Shown: positions 48,477-57,090 of the stretch, in pieces
How the letters are laid out: every line of letters begins with the position of its first letter
Numbering within the stretch: the first letter of the stretch is position 1
DNA from: an uncultured Collinsella sp.
Lineage (GTDB): Bacteria > Actinomycetota > Coriobacteriia > Coriobacteriales > Coriobacteriaceae
Direction of reading: 5' to 3'
Assembly: GCA_958445895.1 (NCBI GenBank)
Contig: CAUCTV010000001.1
Span: forward strand, 248,001 to 312,000
DNA: 64,000 nt
Made by a program: the position numbers and the translations under genes
The notes under the pieces: generated by a model
Seen by the model: only the letters and a program-made list of their open reading frames with translations
Database searches by the model: none
Told to the model about the DNA's origin: nothing

Positions 48477-50504
48477 ATGAAAAGACTCCCCCGCTTTGCG
48501 TTGGCCGCCGCGTTGTTTGCCGGCGCGCTCGCAGGCATCCCAAGCCTCGCTTTCGCGGGAAACCTGCCCGCCGCTATTGACGGCTCCGTGGCCGTCATGC
48601 ACACCAACGATATCCACGGCAGCTACAAGTACAGCTACAACGCAAGCAAGGGCACCGGCACTGTGGGCTTTGACGGACTGGCGGTTCTCTATAGCGCCCA
48701 AAGCAGCGCCCCCGATCTTTTACTCGATGCGGGCGACACCTTCCACGGACAGTCCTTCGCCACCATGAGCGAGGGCAAGAGCATCGCCGAGCTCATGGAC
48801 ACCTTCTACGCCGACGGCTACGACGCAACCACGCCAGGCAACCACGACTGGAGCTACGGCGCGGACAAACTCCGCACCATGACCGGCTACAGCACCACCG
48901 GCACGCCCTTCGCCATGCTCTGCGCGAATGCAACGTCCTCGAACGGCGCATGGAGCTCGAGCATCACGAAGACGCTCGATCGCACCTGGGAGGATAGCGA
49001 GGATCACTCCACATTCGACTACAAAATCAAGGTCGGCGTCGTCGGAGCCATGGATGAGTCGCTAGGTTCCTCGCTGCGCGCGGACCTGGTCGCGGGCACC
49101 AGCTTCTCGAGTGCCGCGAACGCCATCAATGCCGAGGCAGAGCAGCTGCGCAAGGAGGGCTGCGATGTTGTTGTGTGTATCGCGCACACGCTCGACGCAA
49201 AGACCTTTGCCACGCGGCTCCGTGGCGTCGATGCCCTTATCGCAGGCCACGAGCACATCAACCTTAACGAGAAGGTGACGGGAGCCGACGGCAAGACAAT
49301 CCACGTTGTCGAGGCGGGCAGTGCCTTTGCCGAGGTGGGACTGCTTTCCATTCCGTACAAATACGACACGAATGGCACCGAGACGACCGACGATGACACG
49401 GTCACGGTCCCTGCAGACGACAGCGACGAGAAGCTCTACACCGCCAAGAACGTCAACGACCTTTTGGCAGACCCCAACAAGGGCTCCACCTATCAGAGCA
49501 TCCTTGATGAGGTCCACAACAACAAAATCAAGCCACTCGACGATGCCTTTAGCGCCGCATCGAGCGAGGTGCTCGGCACGAGCTCTGCCAATTATTTCTA
49601 CGGCGAGAACGCATCTGGCACGCACGTCTGGGAGATGGTGCGCACCACCGATTTCCGCCCCAGTAAGGAGGGCGACACCACCAAGGCCCAGACCATCGGC
49701 CATGTGATTTGCGGCTCCTATCTTGCCCTGACGAGCGCAGACCTCGCTATCGAGAACGCTGGCGGCATCCGCGGCGGTATCGCGGCGGGCAACGTGACCG
49801 CCGGCAACGTCATCGCTATCTCGCCCTACGGCAACACCGTGGAGACCTGGACCATGACCGGCGCGGACTTCCTCGCAGCGCTCGAGCACTCGCTACAAAT
49901 TAGCGACGATTGCAACGACAGCTACGAGCTTCAGCAGGCTTATGTGGCGGCCGGTCACACCGAGCAGGAGGCGCAAGACAAGTACAAGTGGCGCGATGAC
50001 TCTGGCAGCGTTCTCTCCTTTGGCGGCATCAACGTGACGATTGATTGGACGCAGCCCGAAGGCAAGCGCATTGTGAGTGCCACACTCACCAAAGACGGCA
50101 GCACGCTCGACCCCGCCAAGACCTATACCGTCGCCACCAACAACTACATCATTACCAACACGACCGACTTTCCCACCTTTGCACACGCCACCAAGTACAC
50201 CGAGTGGAGCACGTGCGAGGCGGCGCTGAGGGCGCTGATTGGGCAGAACGGCTGGGAGAGCAAGATGGCCGGGCTCGCCGGCACCATCGGCTTCGGCTCC
50301 GCAGCCGTGGACCCCACGCCCACACCGGCCCCGACGCCTAAGCCCTCGCCTAAGACGGACACGACGACCACGAAGGTCATCACCAAGAAGACGACCGGTA
50401 AGCTCGCCGCAACGGGAGACCACACGCTGGCAGTAGTTGGCGCGTGCCTTGTCGGCGGCATCATCGTCATCATCCTCGGCATTATCTGGAAGCGTCGACG
50501 CTAA
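48477..50504 (+). CDS. Cell-wall-anchored 5'-nucleotidase / UDP-sugar hydrolase family protein
   Basis: 675 residues. Signal peptide (1-27, ending SLAFAG), calcineurin-like metal site motifs HTNDIHG (42-48), GDTFHG, GNHDW, CIAHT and AGHEHI, then the 5'-nucleotidase C-terminal domain (ENAGGIRGGI, SPYGNTVETWTMTG). A Pro/Thr-rich wall-spanning stretch leads to LAATG (643-647), a membrane segment and KRRR, which is a class E-type sortase signal (LAxTG). It likely dephosphorylates external nucleotides so nucleosides can be used. No sortase gene in the window. Confidence 0.9.
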   Translation: MKRLPRFALAAALFAGALAGIPSLAFAGNLPAAIDGSVAVMHTNDIHGSYKYSYNASKGTGTVGFDGLAVLYSAQSSAPDLLLDAGDTFHGQSFATMSEGKSIAELMDTFYADGYDATTPGNHDWSYGADKLRTMTGYSTTGTPFAMLCANATSSNGAWSSSITKTLDRTWEDSEDHSTFDYKIKVGVVGAMDESLGSSLRADLVAGTSFSSAANAINAEAEQLRKEGCDVVVCIAHTLDAKTFATRLRGVDALIAGHEHINLNEKVTGADGKTIHVVEAGSAFAEVGLLSIPYKYDTNGTETTDDDTVTVPADDSDEKLYTAKNVNDLLADPNKGSTYQSILDEVHNNKIKPLDDAFSAASSEVLGTSSANYFYGENASGTHVWEMVRTTDFRPSKEGDTTKAQTIGHVICGSYLALTSADLAIENAGGIRGGIAAGNVTAGNVIAISPYGNTVETWTMTGADFLAALEHSLQISDDCNDSYELQQAYVAAGHTEQEAQDKYKWRDDSGSVLSFGGINVTIDWTQPEGKRIVSATLTKDGSTLDPAKTYTVATNNYIITNTTDFPTFAHATKYTEWSTCEAALRALIGQNGWESKMAGLAGTIGFGSAAVDPTPTPAPTPKPSPKTDTTTTKVITKKTTGKLAATGDHTLAVVGACLVGGIIVIILGIIWKRRR

Positions 50505-50555
50505 GCTACACCGCCGGGCCTTGCAGCCCCGCCGCGTAAACCTTATATCGAGCAC

Positions 50556-50592
50556 AGAAGCCCGTCCGAATTTGATCGGACGGGCTTCTTGG
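50556..50592 (+). terminator. Terminator of the 5'-nucleotidase gene
   Basis: Perfect 14-bp stem AGAAGCCCGTCCGA (50556-50569) / TCGGACGGGCTTCT (50576-50589), then TTGG. Confidence 0.8.
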
Positions 50593-50633
50593 TGGGTATC
50601 ATGGTTGGACGATCATAAGGAGGTTTTCCCTAC

Positions 50634-51401
50634 ATGGAATTGTTTGAGCCGATTCTTCATTTCTTTGAGCAACGGTGGGTCCACAACATCATCTGGGCCG
50701 TCATCTTGGCGATAGGCACCGCCGTCGCCGCCAAGGTCGTATCCAAGACCCTGAATCATCTGCTTAACCGAGACGATAACCCGCTTCCGGCATCGAGTAT
50801 CTTCATCAACATCGCGCGCGCCGTCATCTGGATGATTGGCGGCAGCTTTATCCTCGACAACTGCTTTGGCATTAACGCAAACGCGCTCGTCGCCGCTCTT
50901 GGCGTCGGCGGCATCGCCATCTCGCTCGGCTTTCAGGACACGCTATCAAACCTTATCGGCGGCATGCAGGTGACCTTTATGGGCATCATCAAACCCGGCG
51001 ACAATATCGAGGTCGGCGGCGTATCCGGCGTTGTCCAAGACATCACTTGGCGCCATACAACGATTGAGGATGCCTGTGGACAGACCATCATTGTGCCCAA
51101 TTCCAACATCTCCAAGAACACGCTCGTGCATTTGATGCCCTTTGGGCGCGTGGCCGTGCCCGTTGCCGTAAAGGACACGTCTAAGTGGGCTTCCCTTGAC
51201 GTGCTGGCAGACGAGCTGACCAGCGCAACCAAGGCCGCCGTGCTTCCCATCTCGGGCTTTGACAAGGAGCCCTACGTACTCTTTAGCGAAATCGGCGACT
51301 TTGGCATCAAAGGAAAGATCATCTTTATCGTCAGCGACGACAGCACTACTTTCACGGCAGCCGACGCCTGCATCCGCGCCATCGCCCCCATCATCGCCTA
51401 A
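50634..51401 (+). CDS. Small-conductance mechanosensitive channel (MscS family)
   Basis: Membrane channel that opens on hypo-osmotic shock. 255 residues: membrane segments at about 15-35 and 57-77, pore helix ALVAALGVGGIAISLGFQDTLSNLIGG (about 83-110), then the beta domain (IEVGGVSGVVQDITWRHTTIEDACGQTIIVPNSNI). ATG with AAGGAGGTTTTCCCTAC. Its TAA stop overlaps a GGGACAG hairpin. Confidence 0.93.
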   Translation: MELFEPILHFFEQRWVHNIIWAVILAIGTAVAAKVVSKTLNHLLNRDDNPLPASSIFINIARAVIWMIGGSFILDNCFGINANALVAALGVGGIAISLGFQDTLSNLIGGMQVTFMGIIKPGDNIEVGGVSGVVQDITWRHTTIEDACGQTIIVPNSNISKNTLVHLMPFGRVAVPVAVKDTSKWASLDVLADELTSATKAAVLPISGFDKEPYVLFSEIGDFGIKGKIIFIVSDDSTTFTAADACIRAIAPIIA

Positions 51402-51439
51402 ACCACCGCAAAGGGGACAGGCATCTTTGTAGTGGTTTT
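51400..51439 (+). repeat. GGGACAG-loop hairpin on the mscS stop codon
   Basis: AAACCACCGCAAAG (51400-51413) / CTTTGTAGTGGTTT (51425-51438), loop GGGACAGGCAT. The first AA belongs to the TAA stop (51399-51401). Confidence 0.75.
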
Positions 51440-51494
51440 CATTCGTGGTACCATGGTTCATATCGTTGTTTAAACGACTAAGGGAGTAGACACC

Positions 51495-53411
51495 ATGGAA
51501 GAGGCCTATCGTCAAGCACGCAAGCGCGGCGAGCAGGGACGCCGTCGCGCCATTAGCCAAAGCGAGCATCCATACCTTACGGACCTCGATAGCTTGGTTG
51601 CTCAGCTCCCCTTAGGTCAGCGAGTGAGCGTCGGCCTGCGGGATATTCCGCTCGAAATGGTCGTCGGCACGGTCACCAAAGGCCGTCAGTCCGCCTTTTC
51701 ATGCAACTTTATGCCCCTGCTGCCGTTTAACACCGAGTTCGCCCGCAAGTGGTCCAACCTCTACGACATCCAGGTAACCGAGGGCTATCGCGACCCCATC
51801 ATCGTCACCGAGTTCATGCATCGGTTCTATGTCCAGGAAGGCAACAAACGCGTCAGTGTCCTCAAATTCCTGGACGCTCCAACGGTTTCGGTCAGGGTCA
51901 CCCGTCTCTACCCCGGCACATGGGATTCCGTCGAAAGCCGCCTGTACGGTGAATTCTGCGCGTTTTGGCGCGTCTGCCCCCTATACGAGATCGAGTTCTC
52001 GCGTGAGGGAAGCTACGAGACGCTCGCCAAGATGCTCGGTCAGAACCTTATCGAAAAATGGCCGCAGAAAAAGGTCGACTACCTGCGCCACACCTTCCTG
52101 CTCTTTAAGCGCGCCTACCTTCGCGCAGGCGGCGACCACCTGGACATTACGCCCGCCGACGCCATGCTCGTCTACCTCAATGTGTACAACCAGGACCGCC
52201 TACTGGATACGCCGACGGATATCGTCGTAAACCGCCTGTGCAAGATTTGGCGCGAGCTGGTCATTGCCGGCAAAAATGACGAGGACAAGGTCGATCTTGT
52301 CGAAGCGCCGAGCGTCGATGAGGAGGAGTCGCCCGCCAAGTCCACCTCCGGCGTGCTCAACTTCTTTATGGGCAAGACTGTCTATTCGGCGGCCAACCCC
52401 CTGCGTATCGCCTTTATCCATGAGTTCCCCTGTGCGGCGTCGAGCTGGGACAGTCTGCACGACCAAGGACGTCAGTATCTCGATGAGCACTTTGACGGTA
52501 TCGTGCGCACCGAGGCGTTCGAGGACTGTCACGATCCGGACGTGTTCTACGCCGCCGTGGAAACGGCTGTCAAACATAGAGACAGCGTCATCTTCTCGAC
52601 CTCGCACCGCCTGATGGAATACACGCTCAGAGCTGCCGTTGAGTATCCCCAGGTTCGGTTCCTTAACTGCTCTATCGGCCTTCCCCACCAAAGCGTTCGT
52701 TCGTACTTTGGCAAGATGTACGAGGCCAAGTTCCTCCTGGGCGCCCTTGCCGCCAGCATGGCGGACAACCATCGCATCGGCTACCACGCGTCGGTCTTCG
52801 CATCCGGCGCGCTCAGCGAGATCAATGCCTTTGCCATCGGCGCCTCGCTGCTCGACCCCCGCGCGCAAATTATCCTCACCTGGGGCGATGTGCCCGCCGG
52901 CGGTCTTGCCGAGGCCATGTGCCGCGAAGGCGTGAGCGTCATGACCGGCGCTGACATGTCAAAGTCGCTCGAAGACCCCACGGCCTACGGACTCCACCGC
53001 CTGGTCGATGGCAAGGTTTCCGGCATCGCCATGCCGGTATGGAACTGGGGCCGTTACTACGAGCTCATCGTTCGCAGCCTTCTGCACGGCACGTGGGACG
53101 AGACCAGCGATGACAACCAAGCGCGCGCCGTCAACTACTGGTACGGCATGAGCTCCGGCGTTATCGACATCCGTTACGCTCCGGGCCTACCCTACCAGAC
53201 GCGCAAACTCGTGCAGTTGCTCCGCAACGGCATTGTCGAGGGATCCATCAACCCCTTTGGCGGCGAGCTCCACAGCCAGAACGGCGTGGTACAGATCGAA
53301 GGCTTCCCTCCGCTGCCGAGCACGCAGATTGTCGAGATGAATTGGCTGGCGGATAACGTGGTAGACACCATTCCGCAGCTCGACGATGAGCCGAAAGTCC
53401 CTGCCCTATGA
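51495..53411 (+). CDS. ParB-like N-terminal domain fused to a BMP-family (nucleoside-binding) domain, cytoplasmic
   Basis: 638 residues. N-terminal part (about 30-130) has a ParB/Srx-like element, DIPLEMVVGT ... FYVQEGNKRVSVLKFL, where EGNKR resembles the ParB DGNHR loop. A helical linker follows (about 170-280). The C-terminal part (about 295-600) is like the periplasmic Med/BMP nucleoside-binding proteins (IAFIHEFP...YFGKMYEAKFLLGALAASM, GVSVMTGADM). There is no signal peptide or lipobox, so the binding domain should be in the cytoplasm. The stop overlaps the next gene (ATGA), so the two are coupled. Exact function unknown; nucleoside sensing is an inference. Confidence 0.8.
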   Translation: MEEAYRQARKRGEQGRRRAISQSEHPYLTDLDSLVAQLPLGQRVSVGLRDIPLEMVVGTVTKGRQSAFSCNFMPLLPFNTEFARKWSNLYDIQVTEGYRDPIIVTEFMHRFYVQEGNKRVSVLKFLDAPTVSVRVTRLYPGTWDSVESRLYGEFCAFWRVCPLYEIEFSREGSYETLAKMLGQNLIEKWPQKKVDYLRHTFLLFKRAYLRAGGDHLDITPADAMLVYLNVYNQDRLLDTPTDIVVNRLCKIWRELVIAGKNDEDKVDLVEAPSVDEEESPAKSTSGVLNFFMGKTVYSAANPLRIAFIHEFPCAASSWDSLHDQGRQYLDEHFDGIVRTEAFEDCHDPDVFYAAVETAVKHRDSVIFSTSHRLMEYTLRAAVEYPQVRFLNCSIGLPHQSVRSYFGKMYEAKFLLGALAASMADNHRIGYHASVFASGALSEINAFAIGASLLDPRAQIILTWGDVPAGGLAEAMCREGVSVMTGADMSKSLEDPTAYGLHRLVDGKVSGIAMPVWNWGRYYELIVRSLLHGTWDETSDDNQARAVNYWYGMSSGVIDIRYAPGLPYQTRKLVQLLRNGIVEGSINPFGGELHSQNGVVQIEGFPPLPSTQIVEMNWLADNVVDTIPQLDDEPKVPAL

Positions 53412-54118
53412 AAATCCTTGCCATAGCCGATACCGAAGAACGATGCCTTTGGGAGTGCTTTCGCAAGGAACGCTTTGAAGGAGTCGACCTGATTTTGTCC
53501 GCCGGCGATCTGGACCCGGACTATCTTGAGTTTTTGGTTACGGTCATCAACAAACCGCTCATCTACGTGCGTGGCAATCACGATGACCGCTACGCACGTC
53601 ATGCACCGGGCGGATGTATCTGCGTAGAAGACAGCGTGTACACGTACCGAGGGATTCGCATTGCGGGCCTTGGCGGGTCCATGCGTTATCGCGACGGCGC
53701 CAACATGTACACCGAACGCGAGATGTCCAAGCGCATGCGTAAGCTGTCGCGTAAGGTTAGGATGGTCGGCGGGTGCGACATTCTGCTTACCCATGCACCC
53801 GCCGCCGGTATGGGTGATCTGGACGATCTGCCGCATCGAGGGTTTGAGTGCTTTAACACGGCGCTTGAGTCCTGGGGGGCCGACTACATGGTGCATGGGC
53901 ATGTACACCAAAGCTACGGTTACGATTTTCAGCGCAAGCGGCAGCATGAGTGTGGAACGACGATCATCAACGCCTGTGGCTATACGCAGTTTGAGCTCGA
54001 CCAGACGCGCTACCCCATCCGTGGCTGGCAGGCAGCCTGGCTCAATTCGCAAACCATGCGCCGCGAGCTCAAACGCCACGATGCCATCGAGTCCTCAACA
54101 GCCAGAACACCCTGGTAA
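53408..54118 (+). CDS. Calcineurin-like metallophosphoesterase
   Basis: 236 residues. Metal motifs: IADTEE (Asp8; the usual DxH has Glu10 at the third position), GDLD (33-36), GNHDD (56-60), LLTHAP, and GHVH near the C-terminus. Substrate unknown; could be a nucleotide, cyclic nucleotide or phosphodiester. Start overlaps the upstream gene by four bases, so the protein probably works with the ParB-like/BMP fusion. Terminated by a strong hairpin starting in its stop codon. Confidence 0.88.
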   Translation: MKILAIADTEERCLWECFRKERFEGVDLILSAGDLDPDYLEFLVTVINKPLIYVRGNHDDRYARHAPGGCICVEDSVYTYRGIRIAGLGGSMRYRDGANMYTEREMSKRMRKLSRKVRMVGGCDILLTHAPAAGMGDLDDLPHRGFECFNTALESWGADYMVHGHVHQSYGYDFQRKRQHECGTTIINACGYTQFELDQTRYPIRGWQAAWLNSQTMRRELKRHDAIESSTARTPW

Positions 54119-54159
54119 CCACCACAAAGGGGAGACCGTCCCCTTTGTGGTGGTTTTGA
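54117..54159 (+). terminator. Perfect hairpin on the phosphoesterase stop codon
   Basis: 17-bp perfect stem AACCACCACAAAGGGGA (54117-54133) / TCCCCTTTGTGGTGGTT (54139-54155), then TTTT. It starts in the TAA stop (54116-54118). Same design as the GGGACAG hairpins, with the loop shortened. Confidence 0.85.
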
Positions 54160-54170
54160 CGCGATAGCAA

Positions 54171-54206
54171 GAAACCCGGTCCTGCACAAGGCAGAACCGG
54201 GTTTCT
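54171..54206. terminator. Terminator downstream of rplA (bidirectional)
   Basis: GAAACCCGGT (from 54171) pairs with ACCGGGTTTC (to 54205); A/T flanks on both sides. Separates rplA from the convergent phosphoesterase gene. Confidence 0.8.
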
Positions 54207-54243
54207 TTAGCAATGCTTGCTTTGCTCAGGCAGTAACTAGCAG

Positions 54244-54951
54244 TTACTCAGCCAGGAAGTCACGCTGGACAGCGGGATCGACCTTGACGCCAGGGCCCAT
54301 GGTGGAAGACACGGAGATGGACTTGACGTACTTGCCCTTAGCAGAAGAGGGCTTGACGCGCAGGATCTCGGTGTACAGGGCAGCGTAGTTCTCGACGAGC
54401 TGCTGCTCAGAGAAGGACTTCTTGCCCAGGGGCACGTGGCAGATGCCGTAGCGGTCGGCGCGGTACTCAACGCGGCCAGCCTTGAGCTCGGAGACCATCT
54501 TGGCGACGTCCATGGTCACGGTGCCGAGCTTGGGGTTCGGCATGAGGCCACGGGGACCAAGGATCTTACCGATGCGGCCAACCTTGGCCATCATGTTCGG
54601 CGTAGCGATAGCGGCGTCGAAGTTGATCTCGCCCTTCTGGATCTGGGCGACGAGCTCGTCGGAACCGATGATGTCGGCGCCGGCAGCCTCGGCCTCGCGG
54701 GCCTTCTCACCCTCGGCGAAGACGGCAACACGAACGGTCTTGCCGGTGCCGTGAGGCAGGGAGATGGAACCACGGATGTTCTGGTCAGCCTTACGAGTAT
54801 CGATGCCCAGACGGAAGTGGGCCTCGACGGTCTCGTCGAACTTGGCGGTGTCGAGCTCCTTGATGAGCTTGGCAGCCTGAAGGGGGGTGTAGAGCGTGGC
54901 GCGGTCGATCTTCTCGGCAGCGGCGTTATAGCTCTTACCATGCTTAGCCAT
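54244..54951 (-). CDS. rplA: 50S ribosomal protein L1
   Basis: L1 stalk protein that helps release deacylated tRNA and can repress its own operon. 235 residues; typical MAKHGKSYNAAAEKIDR, SLPHGTGKTVRVAVFAEGEKA, TPNMMAKVGRIGKILGPRGLMPNPK. ATG 54951 is at best distance from AGGAGGT; ATG 54957 is too close. Last gene of the run rpmG-trnW-secE-nusG-rplK-rplA. A possible stem-loop (TAACGG.../...CCGTTA) lies in the 117-base gap to rplK. Confidence 0.97.
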   Translation of the reverse strand: MAKHGKSYNAAAEKIDRATLYTPLQAAKLIKELDTAKFDETVEAHFRLGIDTRKADQNIRGSISLPHGTGKTVRVAVFAEGEKAREAEAAGADIIGSDELVAQIQKGEINFDAAIATPNMMAKVGRIGKILGPRGLMPNPKLGTVTMDVAKMVSELKAGRVEYRADRYGICHVPLGKKSFSEQQLVENYAALYTEILRVKPSSAKGKYVKSISVSSTMGPGVKVDPAVQRDFLAE

Positions 54952-55068
54952 GTGCATTACCTCCTGTGGTTAAACGGGCGTGAGCCCTCCCACATCGTAT
55001 CGTGTGCCCTATTGCACACATTTAACGGGCGCCCCGGTCGGAGCACCCGCCGTTACCATAAGAAATCG

Positions 55069-55497
55069 CTACTCAGCGATGGTGACGCCCATGGAACGGG
55101 CGGTACCGGCGATGATCTTCTTGGCGGCGTCAATGTCGTTGGCATTGAGGTCCGGCATCTTGATCTCGGCGATCTTGGTGAGCTGCTCCTGGGAGAGCTG
55201 ACCAACCTTGTCAGCCTGGGGCTTAGCGGAACCAGACTTGAGGTTCAGCTCCTTCTTGATAAGGTGAGCCGCCGGCGGGGTCTTGGTGATGAAGGAGAAG
55301 GACTTGTCCTCGTAGACAGAGATCTCAACGGGGATGATGTCACCCTTCTTGTCCTGCGTCTCGGCGTTAAAGGCCTGGCAGAACTGCATGATGTTCACGC
55401 CAGCAGCGCCCAGGGCGGGGCCGACGGGAGGAGCGGGGTTTGCTGCACCAGCAGGAATCTGGAGCTTAATGACGTTGGCAACCTTCTTCTCAGCCAT
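55069..55497 (-). CDS. rplK: 50S ribosomal protein L11
   Basis: GTPase-centre protein and thiostrepton target, needed for RelA activation. 142 residues. KLQIPAGAANPAPPVGPALGAAGVNIMQFC N-terminal domain and rRNA-binding C-terminal domain (KMPDLNANDIDAAKKIIAGTARSMGV). ATG 55497 preferred; ATG 55503 is too near AAAGGA. Confidence 0.98.
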   Translation of the reverse strand: MAEKKVANVIKLQIPAGAANPAPPVGPALGAAGVNIMQFCQAFNAETQDKKGDIIPVEISVYEDKSFSFITKTPPAAHLIKKELNLKSGSAKPQADKVGQLSQEQLTKIAEIKMPDLNANDIDAAKKIIAGTARSMGVTIAE

Positions 55498-55617
55498 GGT
55501 CATTCCTTTCGAATCACGAGTGTGAAGTACTTGCTATATCGTAAGCACGCACGTGTTAGAAGCACTCCTGAGATGAGCAGTCACAGAAGAAGCACGCTCG
55601 CGCGAACGGACGAAAAC

Positions 55618-56154
55618 TTAAGCGATGACAGCGACCTGGTTAAAGTCGAGCTCGACCGGCGTCTCGCGGCCAAAGATCATCAGCGTGACCTTGAGCTTGC
55701 CAGCCTCGGTGTTAACCTCGGAGACCTTGCCATCAAAGTCGGTAAGCGGGCCATCGGTGACGCGGACGGACGTACCGACCTCAATATCAACCGAGGTGCG
55801 CTTGGGCGAATCGCCCTTACCGGGACGACGAGTCATCTTGTTGTACTCGTCGCGGGAAAGCGGAGCGGGCTTGCCGTTGCCGCCTAGGAAACCGGTGACG
55901 CCAGGCGTGTTACGAACACACGTCCAAGCATCGTCATCCATCTCCATGCGGACCAGGACATAACCCGGGAAGATCTTGGAATCCTTGGTCTCACGCTTGC
56001 CACCCTCTTTAATCTCGGTGACGCGCTCCATAGGAATCTCGATATCAAAGATACGGTCCTGCATGCCCATAGTCTCGATGCGATGCTCGAGATCGGACTT
56101 AACGCGGTTCTCGTATCCAGAGTAAGTGTGAACGACGTACCAACGCTTAGACAT
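55618..56154 (-). CDS. nusG: Transcription termination/antitermination factor NusG
   Basis: Binds RNA polymerase and couples it to the ribosome or Rho. 178 residues. NGN domain RWYVVHTYSGYENRVKSDLEHRI ... FPGYVLVRMEMDDDAWTCVRNTPGVTGF, and KOW domain VRVTDGPLTDFDGKVSEVNTEAGKLKV. Starts three bases after secE. Confidence 0.98.
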   Translation of the reverse strand: MSKRWYVVHTYSGYENRVKSDLEHRIETMGMQDRIFDIEIPMERVTEIKEGGKRETKDSKIFPGYVLVRMEMDDDAWTCVRNTPGVTGFLGGNGKPAPLSRDEYNKMTRRPGKGDSPKRTSVDIEVGTSVRVTDGPLTDFDGKVSEVNTEAGKLKVTLMIFGRETPVELDFNQVAVIA

Positions 56155-56157
56155 GGT

Positions 56158-56496
56158 TTAGCCCCTCAATCCAGAGAACAGAGCAAGAGCCTCGCCAAAG
56201 CCAGCATCGAGCAGAGCGATGACGACGCCGACGACGATCAGAGAAGCGCAAACAACAACCGAGTAGTTCACGAGCTCCTTCTTATCGGGCCACGTGACAC
56301 GCTTCATCTCGGACTTGACCGAAGCGAAATACTTCTTGGTGCGGGCGAAGAAACCAGGCTTCTCGTTCTTCTTGGACTTCGCAGCCTTCTCGTTCTTCTT
56401 GGCAACGGCCTTCTTGGCCTCAACCTTGGAGTTGGCGGCAGCTTTGTTGGCAGGTGCCGGCTGCTGAGCCTTCTTCTTGTTCTTCTTGTTGGCCAT
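56158..56496 (-). CDS. secE: Preprotein translocase subunit SecE
   Basis: Small essential clamp of the SecYEG channel. 112 residues: a long Lys/Ala-rich N-terminal tail (1-45), the amphipathic helix YFASVKSEMKRVTWPDKKEL, then one membrane segment (VVVCASLIVVGVVIALLDAGF). GGAGGTAACCCAA before ATG. In an operon with nusG. Confidence 0.96.
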   Translation of the reverse strand: MANKKNKKKAQQPAPANKAAANSKVEAKKAVAKKNEKAAKSKKNEKPGFFARTKKYFASVKSEMKRVTWPDKKELVNYSVVVCASLIVVGVVIALLDAGFGEALALFSGLRG

Positions 56497-56535
56497 TTGG
56501 GTTACCTCCGCGCAATGCGCTTATACATGAGTAAA

Positions 56536-56563
56536 CCGTAAGCCCCCAAGTGGGAGCTTACGG
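56536..56563 (-). terminator. Stem-loop between tRNA-Trp and secE
   Basis: CCGTAAGC (56536-56543) / GCTTACGG (56556-56563) with CCCCA/TGGG inside, followed on the minus strand by TTTAC. May act as an RNA-processing signal or weak terminator. Confidence 0.55.
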
Positions 56564-56572
56564 AATAATGAC

Positions 56573-56648
56573 TGGCACGCCAGGAAGGACTCGAACCCTC
56601 AACACTCGGTTTTGGAGACCGATGCTCTACCAATTGAACTACTGGCGT
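56573..56648 (-). tRNA. trnW: tRNA-Trp (CCA)
   Basis: Acceptor ACGCCAG/CTGGCGT, D-arm AGTTCAATTGGTAGAGCA, anticodon loop CTCCAAA with anticodon CCA, T-arm GGGTTCGAGTCC. The CCA end is encoded. Lies between rpmG and secE as in several other bacteria. Confidence 0.97.
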
Positions 56649-56661
56649 ATGTGACTAGAGA

Positions 56662-56811
56662 CTAGCGAGTCTCTTTGTGCAGCGTGTGGTGACGGCACCA
56701 GGGGCAATACTTCTTGATCTCCATACGATCAGGCATGGTCGACTTGTTCTTGGTGGTCGTATAGTTGCGGCGCTTGCACTCAGTGCACGCAAGAGTAACT
56801 AGAGTACGCAT
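56662..56811 (-). CDS. rpmG: 50S ribosomal protein L33
   Basis: 49-residue zinc-binding ribosomal protein. MRTLVTLACTECKRRNYTT at the start; Cys9, Cys12, Cys36 and Cys39 (CTEC and CPWC) form the metal site, so this is the C+ (zinc-containing) form. Ends HKETR. First gene after the promoter at 56857; tRNA-Trp follows by 13 bases. Confidence 0.96.
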   Translation of the reverse strand: MRTLVTLACTECKRRNYTTTKNKSTMPDRMEIKKYCPWCRHHTLHKETR

Positions 56812-56856
56812 GTATCCTGAACCTTTCATTTCCGCCCCGTACGGGCACGAGTTGAT

Positions 56857-56886
56857 ACTTTATCAGCTCCACGTAAGTGCTGTCAA
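56857..56886 (-). promoter_or_regulatory. Promoter of rpmG-trnW-secE-nusG
   Basis: Consensus TTGACA (56881-56886), 18-base spacer, TAAAGT (56857-56862) on the minus strand. Confidence 0.8.
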
Positions 56887-57026
56887 TGAAAACCTCGAGT
56901 CAATTGGTTCTCGGTGGATCCATTCATATTTGGAACACATCAATGAAGCCATCGAGAGCTAATCGACGGTGCATCCAGGACCATTATCGATCCTCTCGAC
57001 ACCAGCAACGGCTCAATATCCATTGC

Positions 57027-57062
57027 AGAAAAGAACCCGGCACCCATATAAGTGCCGGGTTC
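57027..57062 (-). terminator. Terminator of tuf
   Basis: GAACCCGGCAC (57033-57043) / GTGCCGGGTTC (57052-57062), minus-strand TTTTCTG follows. Confidence 0.9.
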
Positions 57063-57090
57063 TCTAAGTCAGCTATATCAAAGAGCTAAT

